From positions 1 to 64,000 of the forward strand of contig NZ_JAPDUW010000002.1 in assembly GCF_026015295.1 (NCBI RefSeq): a stretch of 64,000 nucleotides of DNA, given 5' to 3'. This DNA is from Segatella copri (lineage in GTDB: Bacteria; Bacteroidota; Bacteroidia; Bacteroidales; Bacteroidaceae). Positions 27,311 to 35,647 of this stretch are shown piece by piece. How positions within the stretch are numbered: position 1 is the first letter of the stretch; the number at the start of each line of letters is the position of its first letter. The notes under the pieces are model-generated. The model saw only the letters and a program-made list of their open reading frames with translations. It had not been told where the DNA came from and made no database searches. Position numbers and translations under genes: made by a program.

Positions 27311-28588
27311 TCATGTCGTTGCAACCATTCGTTGCTCTATAAGTCTTGCATTGCTGTTCACCAAGTTGATGATGTCGGCATGGTGCTCGGTGTCCTTGTT
27401 CTGTAGTCCGTGGCATTGTACGACTTTCATCTGTTCGAGTGAAAACTCCACGGTCTCAACCCTTTGTTCGGCTATTCTTGCAGAGAAGATGATGCAGTCG
27501 GGATTGAGTGAGTAGTTTGTACCGCTGCCTACGCAATGGTGCATCGCCTTACCCTCAAGAACGTGCTCCCTGACGCTTTCAAGCATTCTCACCACGATAT
27601 TGCCGTCCGTGAACATCAAACCGAAGAAACGGCTCTTCATTTCCTTGAACTTGTCCTCGTTCTTCAATGCCTTGCGTATCTCCTCCTCGGTGCGCTCCTT
27701 TTCTTTCTTTGCTCTGATTTTCTCGGATATTCTGTCGTGCTCGGCTTCAAGGTTGTCGGGACAAATGTAATGTGGACTTCTGATGTCCTTGCCCATTTCT
27801 ACCAACATACAGATGTAGTCCGCCCATTTGCCGATGTCTGTAATAAGGTAATGGTTGCGGTTGGCTATCTTGTAGGCATTCCAACAAGTTTCCAAGTGCC
27901 GTGGGTGGTCTATGAAGTGGCGGACGTGTCCGTAACGACATTGTTTCATCATCGTTTCGATGCGGTGGTCTGTCAGCATCGCCTTGAACAATGTAAGCGG
28001 TTCGATGCCGTGAAACGCTCCGTCAAAGCCGTTGCGCCATATCTGAGGAATGACTTTCATATCGGGGCAGACCGGAAATGAAGCAATATGCTGATAGGTG
28101 GTGTTGTCCCTGCGCAGTTCAATGTCGGAGTCGTAGCAGAACGTGTCCATATAGATACCCATTGTGCGCTTGCGTGCCATAACCTCCACCTTGCCTTTCT
28201 CGTTCATCCAATAGCGTGCCACCTCCCAACAAAAGATGTCTGCCTTTTGTCCCTTGCGGTAGTAGGCTTTCATCTGATATGCTCGCATAAGTTGCAGTCC
28301 CTTACGCTCGGTGAGTACGCTGAAATAGGTAGAAGACATTGCCTTCTGTCGCTTGGTGCGCTGCACTTCCAACTTTGCCTTACACTTCGGGCAGACACAT
28401 TTGTCCGCATCATCGTCCGTAGTCCAAGTGTGTCCGCAGTCCATGCAGGTGGTCTGTCCGTGCTTCAACTGAAAGGCATAGTGGTCAAGACATTCACGGA
28501 ATGCCCATTGCATTTGCGCTCCCTTGATAGGTCGTAACCCCTTGTTTGAGGTTACGACTTGCTTCTGATATTTCGTTCTTGGTTTCAT
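27311..28588 (-). CDS. PcfJ-like protein
   Basis: A 425-aa protein with an N-terminal zinc-ribbon (TTCMDCGHTWT ... CVCPKCKAKLEV, two CxxC pairs) and a C-terminal region LEGKAMHHCVGSGTNY ... IIFSARIAEQRVETVEF typical of PcfJ-like proteins. PcfJ-like proteins are common on conjugative elements. Their role in transfer is not defined. It overlaps the upstream pcfK-like gene by 4 bp. Confidence 0.82.
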   Translation of the reverse strand: MKPRTKYQKQVVTSNKGLRPIKGAQMQWAFRECLDHYAFQLKHGQTTCMDCGHTWTTDDDADKCVCPKCKAKLEVQRTKRQKAMSSTYFSVLTERKGLQLMRAYQMKAYYRKGQKADIFCWEVARYWMNEKGKVEVMARKRTMGIYMDTFCYDSDIELRRDNTTYQHIASFPVCPDMKVIPQIWRNGFDGAFHGIEPLTLFKAMLTDHRIETMMKQCRYGHVRHFIDHPRHLETCWNAYKIANRNHYLITDIGKWADYICMLVEMGKDIRSPHYICPDNLEAEHDRISEKIRAKKEKERTEEEIRKALKNEDKFKEMKSRFFGLMFTDGNIVVRMLESVREHVLEGKAMHHCVGSGTNYSLNPDCIIFSARIAEQRVETVEFSLEQMKVVQCHGLQNKDTEHHADIINLVNSNARLIEQRMVATT

Positions 28589-29010
28589 AACGTGTCGAAT
28601 AATGATGGTTGGTGTACTTCTGCTTCCGTTCTCTGTGAGGTGCGCTTGGCGGTATCTCTGTTACGCATCTTGTTCATCTGCTCTTGCTGATATTGGCGGA
28701 TGGCTTCCTGTCTTGCCTGTGCCTTCTCCTCCTCTGTGAGTTCGATGTGGTGGTTAACAGACACTTGGCAGTTCAATGGTTTTCCTACCTCGACGTCCTT
28801 CTCCTCGTAGTAGTGGATGGCTTGCCCATATATCTCGTCATCGCAAAAGCCGTTGCAACCGCTCTTCTGTACCCAATTAAGGATATAGGTGACGCAATCG
28901 TCTATGTTCTTGTCGTGGTTGTCATACTTGGCTGCAAAGAGTTCGTCCTCCATTGCTCGCTCCTCCAAATAGGCTTGTATGGTTCTCTTGAAATATTCTG
29001 TAGTGTTCAT
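28585..29010 (-). CDS. PcfK-like protein
   Basis: A 141-aa acidic helical protein. Features of the PcfK-like family seen here are YFKRTIQAYLEERA at the start, NIDDCVTYILNWVQKSG in the middle and a Gln-rich tail ending in QPSLFDTL. The tail resembles a beta-clamp-binding-like motif (QPSLF), and several replication-associated proteins end this way. That reading is inference. It pairs with the overlapping pcfJ-like gene. Confidence 0.8.
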   Translation of the reverse strand: MNTTEYFKRTIQAYLEERAMEDELFAAKYDNHDKNIDDCVTYILNWVQKSGCNGFCDDEIYGQAIHYYEEKDVEVGKPLNCQVSVNHHIELTEEEKAQARQEAIRQYQQEQMNKMRNRDTAKRTSQRTEAEVHQPSLFDTL

Positions 29011-29033
29011 ATCTGATGTTGTTAAAGGGGTTG

Positions 29034-29272
29034 TTACTCGTGATAGATGATGTCGCAGTCCTCAACTTCTGTAGGCAGTCCGAAGAACGGATAATGGCTG
29101 AAGTAAGGTTCTGTGCACATGTCCTCGTTGTATCTTGGACTTACTATCTCAATATTGTTCTTGCGTATGGCTTCGTCCACCATACGGATTTCTCGTCAGT
29201 CAGTCCGCTTGCATCGCCATTGATGATGTAGCAGAGTGCCCATGTAGGTATCGCTTCAATGCTTCTGTTCAT
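29034..29272 (-). pseudogene. Frameshifted small transposon gene
   Basis: The minus strand starts MNRSIEAIPTWALCYIING and keeps a good frame to about residue 27 (LTDE). It then shifts: the next frame reads IRMVDEAIRKNNIEIVSP ... EVEDCDIIYHE and ends at 29034. The span of 239 bp is one base short of 80 codons, so a single-base deletion near 29190 explains it. The intact form would be 79 aa. I recall similar small ORFs beside pcfK in Bacteroidetes elements. Real mutation or sequencing error cannot be separated here. Confidence 0.65.
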
Positions 29273-29284
29273 ATCGCTTGCTCA

Positions 29285-29509
29285 TTAAATGGTTTGCTTG
29301 ATTAGCTCAATCGTATATTTCGGGTTCACCTCGTTGAAGATGAAGTCCACGAAATCACGTCTTGCGTCCTTGTTCAACTCTCTGTAGATGTCCTTGAATG
29401 ATGTGATGTTACCATTGATGTATGTGTCCACCATATACTCAAAGATGTTGTCCACCTCATAATATCTGCACTGCTGTGATGCTGTCTTTGAATGTCTTTT
29501 TGTTCCCAT
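29285..29509 (-). CDS. Small hypothetical protein
   Basis: A 74-aa protein (starts MGTKRHSKTASQQCRYYEV, ends IELIKQTI) with predicted helices and no membrane segment. It lies in a tight leftward run between the 71-aa membrane protein and the frameshifted gene. Composition and spacing (12 bp on either side) support it as real. Unknown function. Confidence 0.55.
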   Translation of the reverse strand: MGTKRHSKTASQQCRYYEVDNIFEYMVDTYINGNITSFKDIYRELNKDARRDFVDFIFNEVNPKYTIELIKQTI

Positions 29510-29521
29510 ATTCTTGTATGC

Positions 29522-29737
29522 TTAAAGTGTCAATAACCAAATGAATGTTCCAATCAGTACCACCATAGAAAGAATGGAAATGATGATGCCGAAGATGAAC
29601 TTCACAATTCCCAATATGACTTCACCGACCATGCAGAGAGCCATATATCCCAACCAAGCCACCAAAGTGATGAGGGTTGAGCCGACTGCGGAGAGTAATC
29701 TCCACCAAGTCTGTGTTATGTTGATGTTTGTTGTCAT
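29522..29737 (-). CDS. Small membrane protein
   Basis: A 71-aa, almost wholly hydrophobic protein with two membrane helices (LLSAVGSTLITLVAWLGYMA and IVKFIFGIIISILSMVVLIG). It is the first gene of the leftward pcf run. Function unknown. Confidence 0.55.
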   Translation of the reverse strand: MTTNINITQTWWRLLSAVGSTLITLVAWLGYMALCMVGEVILGIVKFIFGIIISILSMVVLIGTFIWLLTL

Positions 29738-30132
29738 ATAGCCTTGAATTAAATTTATTTGCGGTTCCAGGAACTGAAGGGAAGTTCTCGTTTCTTCACC
29801 TTTTTGTCGCTCCCTTTTCCGACATTTTTTTTGCGTCTTCCTGTCGCATCGGTCGTTTCGTTTCAGGTGCCTTTCAAGGGCGGCGAGGCTGGAAATACAA
29901 GGTTTTTCTGAAAAAGAATGACTAAAAAAGCAAAAAATAGCAGATTTGAGCTTTTGTTTTGAGTTTCAAGTGGTTGTGGCAGTCGTTGGCTTTTTGTGGC
30001 ATTCGTGAGGAAATGCGAAAATGGCGGATTTGAGAAGTAGAAACGCTTTCAAGTCATTACCTCAAAGAAACGCTCTAATAAGCATTTTTAACGGCTTCGG
30101 TTTTTACTTCTCAATTCTGCACAGGTTGTGAA
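29738..30132. other. Non-coding divergent region before the integrase
   Basis: Between the leftward small genes and the rightward integrase I see no convincing gene. AGAAACGCT occurs twice (near 30037 and 30065). This is where promoters for both directions should lie. Confidence 0.4.
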
Positions 30133-30163
30133 TTTGCCATGCAACTCTCATGATTTAATTTTG
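30133..30163 (+). promoter_or_regulatory. Integrase promoter
   Basis: TTTG (30133-30136), a 19-bp spacer and TAATTTTG (30156-30163) match the Bacteroidetes -33/-7 consensus exactly, 24 bp before the integrase ATG. Confidence 0.8.
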
Positions 30164-30186
30164 CACAGAACAAAAAGCAAGGAATT

Positions 30187-31410
30187 ATGAGAAGTACATT
30201 CAAGACAGTCTTCTATGTAAACGGAAGCAAGGAGAGAAACGGAATTGTCCCTATCATGGGACGTGTGACAATCAACGGAACTATCGCACAGTTCAGTTGC
30301 AAGCTGAGCGTGACCAAGGCGATATGGGATGCCAAGGGCAACAGAGCCAAAGGCAGAAGCAAGGAAGCCAATGAGGTGAACTTTGCGCTTGATAACATCA
30401 AGGCTCAAATCGCTAAGCATTACCAACGGCTTTCCGACCGTGAGGCGTTCGTTACCGCTGAAATGGTGAGAAACGCATATCAAGGCATAGGTACGGAGTA
30501 TGAGACATTACTCAGAGCTTTTGACAAGGAGAACGCAGCCTTTGCCCAACGCGTGGGAAAAGACCGAGCTGTCCGAACCTACCGCAAGTATCTGACGGTA
30601 AGAAAGTACGTTGCCGAGTTCATCAAATTTCAGTACAAGCGCAGCGATATGTCCATGAATGAGCTTACCGAGGAGTTCATCCGTGATTTTTGTCTGTATT
30701 TGAAGAATGTCATTGGACTCACGCAATCTACCATTTGGATATACTCCATACCATTGAAGCATATCGTCACGGCAGCACACTACAACGGCAAGATACAGAG
30801 AAATCCGTTTGCCATGTACCACGTTGACCCAGACCACAAGGAGCGTGAGTTCTTGACAGAGGAAGAATTGGACATATTTGCAGGAATAGAGTTGGAAAAT
30901 CCCAACTTTGCTTTTGCGAGAGACTTGTTTATGTTTGGTTGTTGGACAGGTATCTCTTTCGTTGACATCAAGAATCTTACAGAGGACAATGTTGCCATTA
31001 TAAGTGGGTCTCCATGGATAGTTTCTCAGCGTCAAAAGACAGGCGTACCATTCAAAATTAAACTGATAGATGCAGCCATACAGATAATTGAACGTTACAA
31101 GCCATTGAGAAAAGATATGCACTTGTTTAATATTGGCTCACTTGACATGGTAAACAAGCGTATAAAGAAAGTGGCAAAAATGTGTGGCATCAAGAAGCGA
31201 ATTTCATTTCATGTCTCCCGGCATTCGTTCGCAGTTTTGGCTTTAAACTACGGTATGCCGATAGAGAGTGTAAGCAAGATACTGGGACATACGGACATCG
31301 CCACAACACAAATTTACGCAAAGGTGACAAGTACTAAATTGGAGCATGACATATCAGCTTTTGAAAGTCGAATCAAGGGGCATATGCCGACAATGGGGGG
31401 AATGGCATGA
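30187..31410 (+). CDS. int: IntDOT-like tyrosine recombinase (transposon integrase)
   Basis: A 407-aa tyrosine recombinase with an N-terminal arm-binding domain, a SAM-like core-binding domain (residues ~125-215) and a catalytic domain. Catalytic residues seen: Lys284 (RQKTG), His342-x-x-Arg345 (FHVSRH), His368 (LGHT) and Tyr377 (TTQIYAKV). The first arginine of the RKHRHY set is replaced by Ser257 (CWTGISFVDIK), as is known for IntDOT. It should excise and integrate the conjugative transposon. It overlaps the next gene by 4 bp (ATGA). It lies inside the segment bounded by the inverted IS pairs. Confidence 0.93.
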   Translation: MRSTFKTVFYVNGSKERNGIVPIMGRVTINGTIAQFSCKLSVTKAIWDAKGNRAKGRSKEANEVNFALDNIKAQIAKHYQRLSDREAFVTAEMVRNAYQGIGTEYETLLRAFDKENAAFAQRVGKDRAVRTYRKYLTVRKYVAEFIKFQYKRSDMSMNELTEEFIRDFCLYLKNVIGLTQSTIWIYSIPLKHIVTAAHYNGKIQRNPFAMYHVDPDHKEREFLTEEELDIFAGIELENPNFAFARDLFMFGCWTGISFVDIKNLTEDNVAIISGSPWIVSQRQKTGVPFKIKLIDAAIQIIERYKPLRKDMHLFNIGSLDMVNKRIKKVAKMCGIKKRISFHVSRHSFAVLALNYGMPIESVSKILGHTDIATTQIYAKVTSTKLEHDISAFESRIKGHMPTMGGMA

Positions 31411-31781
31411 AAAGGACTGTAATCACCGTGGACGGAAATGGAATGTTATCCATTCCGTCCAACTTGAAAGACTTGTGGATGAGCGAGAGCGAATTGGTGG
31501 ATATGCTCCATGTCACCGCCCCGAAACTCCATGCTGTGATAAGGTCGATATACGAGGAAGGTTTGTTGCCCATGTCGGAGGTACAACAGAAACAGGAAAC
31601 CTCCAAGGGCATTTGGCAAACGATGTATGGTTTCCCGATGGTTGTTGCCCTTTGTTTCCGTATAGGCTCTTATGGTGCTGTTCGGTTTCGGGACACCATC
31701 ATGAAGAAGTTGTACGGGGCAAAAGAGAAAAGTAGTGTCATTGTCCTACAATTCAGTGGAGGAACAACCGCCTTTAGCTGA
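31407..31781 (+). CDS. Integrase-coupled hypothetical protein
   Basis: A 124-aa protein. The first ~70 residues (MSESELVDMLHVTAPKLHAVIRSIYEEGLL) look like a winged or plain helix-turn-helix. The rest is less clear (GIWQTMYGFPMVVALCFRIGSYGAVRFRDTI). Overlap with int suggests co-translation, so it may act as an excisionase or regulator of integration. That role is inference from position. Confidence 0.55.
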   Translation: MKRTVITVDGNGMLSIPSNLKDLWMSESELVDMLHVTAPKLHAVIRSIYEEGLLPMSEVQQKQETSKGIWQTMYGFPMVVALCFRIGSYGAVRFRDTIMKKLYGAKEKSSVIVLQFSGGTTAFS

Positions 31782-31858
31782 ATGTACTCTTGCTTGTTGG
31801 TTTGTTTGTCGCTGTCGTACTGTCGTGAATAAGTACTGAAGCATATACTTTGCTTGTT

Positions 31859-31897
31859 GGGGATTTGTCATATTGTATAAAAAACTGACAAATCCCC
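31859..31897 (+). terminator. Terminator after integrase operon
   Basis: GGGGATTTGTCA (31859-31870) and TGACAAATCCCC (31886-31897) form a perfect 12-bp stem with a 15-nt loop, followed by ATATTTTTG. Confidence 0.8.
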
Positions 31898-31903
31898 ATA
31901 TTT

Positions 31904-32089
31904 TTGTTGATTTGTTGAATATACAGAAAGTCGTATTGAATATCAAGTATTTATGGCTCTACATACTCTCAACAAATATCTCAACAAAAGAAAGGTAATG
32001 ATGGAAAGAGAAGCCCTCAATGTCCATGTCTATGTTTCTCTTTTGCCCAGTGATTTGTTGTGTCGAAACTTTTGTTGAGAACTTGTTGA
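31904..32089. repeat. Cluster of six TTGTTGA heptamers, candidate integrase arm sites
   Basis: TTGTTGA lies at 31904, 31912, 32072 and 32083. Its complement TCAACAA lies at 31969 and 31981. They form three close pairs within 186 bp in a non-coding region just after the integrase gene. Paired short repeats near one end are what tyrosine recombinase arm-type sites look like. No gene is visible in 31898-32284. Confidence 0.5.
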
Positions 32090-32440
32090 CAGGTTTAGTG
32101 TTTGATTTTCATAGCAATACCATATCTCTTCAACTGCTCATCTGAAAAACGCCCAACACTTGTTCCGCTGTAAAATGTACTTGTGGATTATTGGCTACCG
32201 CTCTATTCTCCGAAATGATTGCTGCAACGTTCCTTGGAGGCTTTGCGCCTCCAGCCACTTGGGCGAACCTCCGCAGTGTTTTAGCTTTTACCTTTGCACC
32301 CAGGAATCAAGTTAGGATATTTGGTTAATGGGTGTTAAGGTGAACTATCTTTCTTTCAAGGTATGCCCTTTCTCATGTCATAGTCCTTATATAATCCAGC
32401 CAACTTTCTTGATTCCATTTAACTATTAAATGTCAAAATT

Positions 32441-33493
32441 ATGGATAAAGAACTTTACATAGGCGTGGATGTCTCAAAGCAGACTCTCGACCTTGCTTAT
32501 TATGACGGAGAAAGCATTGATTGGAAGAAAGCCCATATAAAGGTGAGCAACAACAATGCAGGTTTCAAGAAAATTGGTTCATGGGTGGCAAAGGTAAGCA
32601 AGGGGTTTGATATAGTCTTGTTCTGTATGGAATATACAGGACTTTACACCCAAAACTTTAGACTGTGGTTGGAAGAGAAACATTATATTTATAGGATGGT
32701 GGAACCTCGCAAGATGCATCGCTTTGAGCCAGACTTGGATGATGGACTGCGTTCGCTCGACCGCATCAAGACTGACGAGCTTGATTCTTTCCGCATAGCC
32801 ATTTACTGTGAGCAGAACCACAGAAAGATTCTTCGCAACCCATCAAAACTTCCTTCTCCTGTATATTTTAAGTTGAAGAGGCTTTTGGCGGAACGCAAGC
32901 AGACAGTCAAGCAGTCAGTCCTTTACAAGCAGCAGCTTCATGATATATGTGCGTATGACACAGATTTGTCTGTGGAACGTAAGAATGGGCAACTTAAAAC
33001 GCTCAATGATGCACTTAAAGGCATAGACAATGAAATTGACATGTACATAAAAGAAGATGCGGACATCAGCAAGAACTTTTCCCTGCTGACATCAATACCT
33101 GGTATTGGGCGTGTTGTCGCACTTGAAACCATTGTCTTGACCGAAAACTTCATGGCAATAGATAACCCACGTAAATACGCTTGCTATATTGGTGTCGCTC
33201 CTTTCAAGAAAGAATCTGGTACATCTGTGAGAAAAGGCTCGTCAGTCTCTAAGAAAGGTTTTAAACAGGCAAAGGCAGATTTGTCCATTGCCTGTTTGGT
33301 TTGCATGCAGCACATTCCGAACATCAGAGATTACTGGGAACGCAAGAGAAAGGAGAAATGCAGTGGAATAGTGTTTAATGCAATCAAGTTTAAGATGATA
33401 CTCCGTATGTTTGCCGTTATAAAACGAGGTACTCCGTATGTGGAGACGGACAATTATCGAAATGGGAAAAACAAGCAACCAGGAGTGAACTAA
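32441..33493 (+). CDS. IS110-family transposase A, copy 2
   Basis: The 350-aa translation is identical to the copy at 26056-27108, with the same four DEDD residues (Asp10, Glu64, Asp112, Asp115). The 156 bp upstream to the block edge include TACCTTTG, a good -7 promoter box that could drive it. The same bases may be part of the insertion target. Confidence 0.93.
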   Translation: MDKELYIGVDVSKQTLDLAYYDGESIDWKKAHIKVSNNNAGFKKIGSWVAKVSKGFDIVLFCMEYTGLYTQNFRLWLEEKHYIYRMVEPRKMHRFEPDLDDGLRSLDRIKTDELDSFRIAIYCEQNHRKILRNPSKLPSPVYFKLKRLLAERKQTVKQSVLYKQQLHDICAYDTDLSVERKNGQLKTLNDALKGIDNEIDMYIKEDADISKNFSLLTSIPGIGRVVALETIVLTENFMAIDNPRKYACYIGVAPFKKESGTSVRKGSSVSKKGFKQAKADLSIACLVCMQHIPNIRDYWERKRKEKCSGIVFNAIKFKMILRMFAVIKRGTPYVETDNYRNGKNKQPGVN

Positions 33494-33759
33494 CAGTGTT
33501 TTAAGACCATCACTATACCATGATAGAGTCTCTTGGTTGCTTTTGGCACTACCTTTGCGAGGAATCCTCAAAAGGAAGGAACTCCAGACAGAGGTAGTGA
33601 ACTTTTTAATCTTAGGCAAAGCCCTTTCCCTTGATATAGTCTCCTCTGCCCGAAATGTCAGACTCAGTGCCTTTTAGGGAATTAGCTGTCCGTCCCAGCT
33701 TTTAAAAGATTTGGCTTATCCTGACATAGAGAGTTCCTTTCGTAAAGCGGTGCAAAGAT

Positions 33760-34806
33760 ATGAAAAATAAATCATTTGTAGGCATTGACATCTCTAAAAA
33801 TGTCATAGATGTATCTATATTTCGTGAGGACACCAACATCAAAATGTTCCCTCATGAGGTGTTCAACAACACTCGCAAGGGATTTGGCGATATGTGCTCA
33901 TGGCTCAAAAAGAGCCGTGTGGTACTTTCCCAAGCCCTGTTTGGCATGGAATTTACAGGTTGCTACTCCTTGGACTTGGAAAAATTCCTCACGTCCAAGA
34001 ATTACTCTTTCTGTATGCTTAGTACACGTATAGTAAAACATCATCCTATGGGGACAATAGATAAGCGAGACAAGAATGACTCTGCAAAGATAGCTGACTT
34101 CCTCTATCGTTATGATGGCACGGAATGTGCCAAGCCATACAAGTTGCCAAGCAAGGCTATGCAACAATTGAAGCAACTTGTCAATGAGCGTAAGTTCCTT
34201 GTGGAGCAACGGACAAACTTTATGAACCGAATGCAGATGTTTGAAACGAAAGAGGATTCTGCCATGTATGAGAGCTACATTAAAAAGCTCAATCATGACA
34301 TTGAGAAGATAGATCAGGAAGAGTGTGAATTAATGTCCAAGGAGGAAGATGTCTTTGACACTTTTCAGAATCTGTTGACGATACCAGGAATTGGTTTTGT
34401 CAATGCAACAAACATAATTGCCATCACACGAAACTTTACCGCTTTTGACACAGCTCGGCAATATGCGAGATATGTTGGCGTAGCTCCATGCAGTCACACT
34501 TCTGGTACCAGTGTGAAATGGCGTGCCCGACCTTCCGCACACTGTAACGGTCAAGTGAAAGCTGACCTGTCTATGGCGGCATTGAGAGCTGTTGAGTACG
34601 ATGTGGAAATGCAAATGTTTTATAATCGAAAGTTAGGAGGCAGAAAAGATTCTGATACTAAGCGTAAGGCATTGAATGCCGTCAAGTTTAAGCTCATTTG
34701 CAGAATGTTTGCCATAGGCAAGCAAAAGAGAAAATGGGAAGTGTTGAACACCTCTGACGACAGAAAGAACTTACATATTGAAAAGTCCAAAGCAAGTGAA
34801 CTATGA
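33760..34806 (+). CDS. IS110-family transposase B, copy 2
   Basis: The 348-aa translation is identical to the copy at 24743-25789 (Asp10, Glu64, Asp104, Asp107). It is preceded by 266 bp of non-coding sequence that carries the second TACCTTTGC/AGGAATC motif and could encode a bridge RNA. Confidence 0.93.
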   Translation: MKNKSFVGIDISKNVIDVSIFREDTNIKMFPHEVFNNTRKGFGDMCSWLKKSRVVLSQALFGMEFTGCYSLDLEKFLTSKNYSFCMLSTRIVKHHPMGTIDKRDKNDSAKIADFLYRYDGTECAKPYKLPSKAMQQLKQLVNERKFLVEQRTNFMNRMQMFETKEDSAMYESYIKKLNHDIEKIDQEECELMSKEEDVFDTFQNLLTIPGIGFVNATNIIAITRNFTAFDTARQYARYVGVAPCSHTSGTSVKWRARPSAHCNGQVKADLSMAALRAVEYDVEMQMFYNRKLGGRKDSDTKRKALNAVKFKLICRMFAIGKQKRKWEVLNTSDDRKNLHIEKSKASEL

Positions 34807-35040
34807 CAATGTACCATTGTCTCTTATAGTCTTGTGAGGACAGATACGGATAACTAATTAGGAATCGAGCAAAAAGCTATTAAAAGAAAGAGTTCCGTAT
34901 CGTTTTTTTTGTAACAGAAAAGTCAAAAAATGTCTTCTTCTGCTACAGGGGTAGGTATGACTATATGCTTTCTGGGGGCTATTTTGCTTATTTTAACACA
35001 AAAAAGCTCTCAAAAATTTGGTGATGTCTTAGGAATCATG

Positions 35041-35555
35041 GCATTAGATTTATGCAACCTATACCGAGGACACACAGCGCACATAACACACTCGGTATAG
35101 CTTACGAAATAAAACGACAATATACAACTACTATACTTGGCAAATTGCGCACAGAATATTATTACCTTGTCTTTTGCAAACTTCAAGAACAAAGCAGGTC
35201 GTGTCTGTTCCCTTGTTCTTTATCAATGCAGCAGCTTTTGATGTTTCATGCAAATTGTGAGATTTAAGGTCGGCAATTTTGGATTTGGAGAATCGAAAGA
35301 CAAGAGTGTCGATTATTATGTTTGGAGGAGGGAGCGAGGTTATGTTTTGGGAACCCCAAAACGCCTCGCTCCACCATGAGGGCGGAGAAATTTTGCTCCC
35401 AACGGTTGCAGAAAGTGAGTGTACCAACTGTAGGCAGTGCATAGAAATATGTAAATAGATTTGTCAGGTGTAGTTTATTCTTCCTTTATTTGCACAAAAG
35501 TATGTTTTGAGTGTTATAAAAAATAAAAAAATGCACTATTACGTTGATACTTTTG
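35041..35555. other. Non-coding region with strong hairpins
   Basis: No gene is convincing here. TACCGAG ... CTCGGTA (near 35061-35098) is one inverted repeat. A nested one is GGAGCGAGG (35331-35339)/CCTCGCTCC (35364-35372) with inner TTTTGGG/CCCCAAAA (35345-35351, 35354-35361). It has no T tract, so it is not an obvious terminator. Confidence 0.5.
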
Positions 35556-35563
35556 TATTTTTG
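35556..35563 (+). promoter_or_regulatory. -7 box of the lipoprotein gene
   Basis: TATTTTTG matches TAnnTTTG 84 bp before the lipoprotein start. A second box, TACTTTTG, overlaps just upstream at 35548-35555. No clear TTTG -33 element. Confidence 0.5.
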
Positions 35564-35647
35564 CACTCAGTTATCTTGGACAGCAGAATTTGAAACACTG
35601 AAAATCCGTAATCTGTCTATATGTAAAATCTTTAAATTTGGATTATT

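Larger units (their letters stand above)
2035..32284. mobile_element. CTnDOT-type conjugative transposon (approximate limits)
   Basis: The block runs rteABC - mobCBA - oriT - traA to Q - lysozyme - pcfJ/K - int. It contains a complete transfer gene set, a relaxase, a coupling protein and an integrase, so it may still be mobile. Limits are approximate. The left edge is placed before rteA, where TATCTTTGC occurs at 2035-2043. The right edge is placed between the TTGTTGA cluster and the second IS block. I found no clean pair of att direct repeats by eye. Confidence 0.7.
32285..35040 (+). mobile_element. Tandem IS110-family pair, copy 2
   Basis: Inverted duplicate of 24509-27264. Transposase A and B run rightward. 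TACCTTTGC followed by AGGAATC occurs at 32289-32308 near the left end and again at 33550-33566 before transposase B, which suggests that two IS elements with related ends lie head to tail. The right end reads TTAGGAATCATG. The left flank ends ...CGCAGTGTTTTAG and the right flank begins GCATTAGATTTATG, unlike those of copy 1. Confidence 0.85.

Noticed and set aside
29728..29925. 65-aa + strand ORF before the integrase
   Set aside because: It overlaps the divergent promoter region and has no protein-like pattern.
2104..31781. Antibiotic-resistance cargo in the transposon
   Set aside because: I looked for tetQ, erm and beta-lactamase genes. All gene slots are accounted for by regulatory, transfer, IS or small genes.
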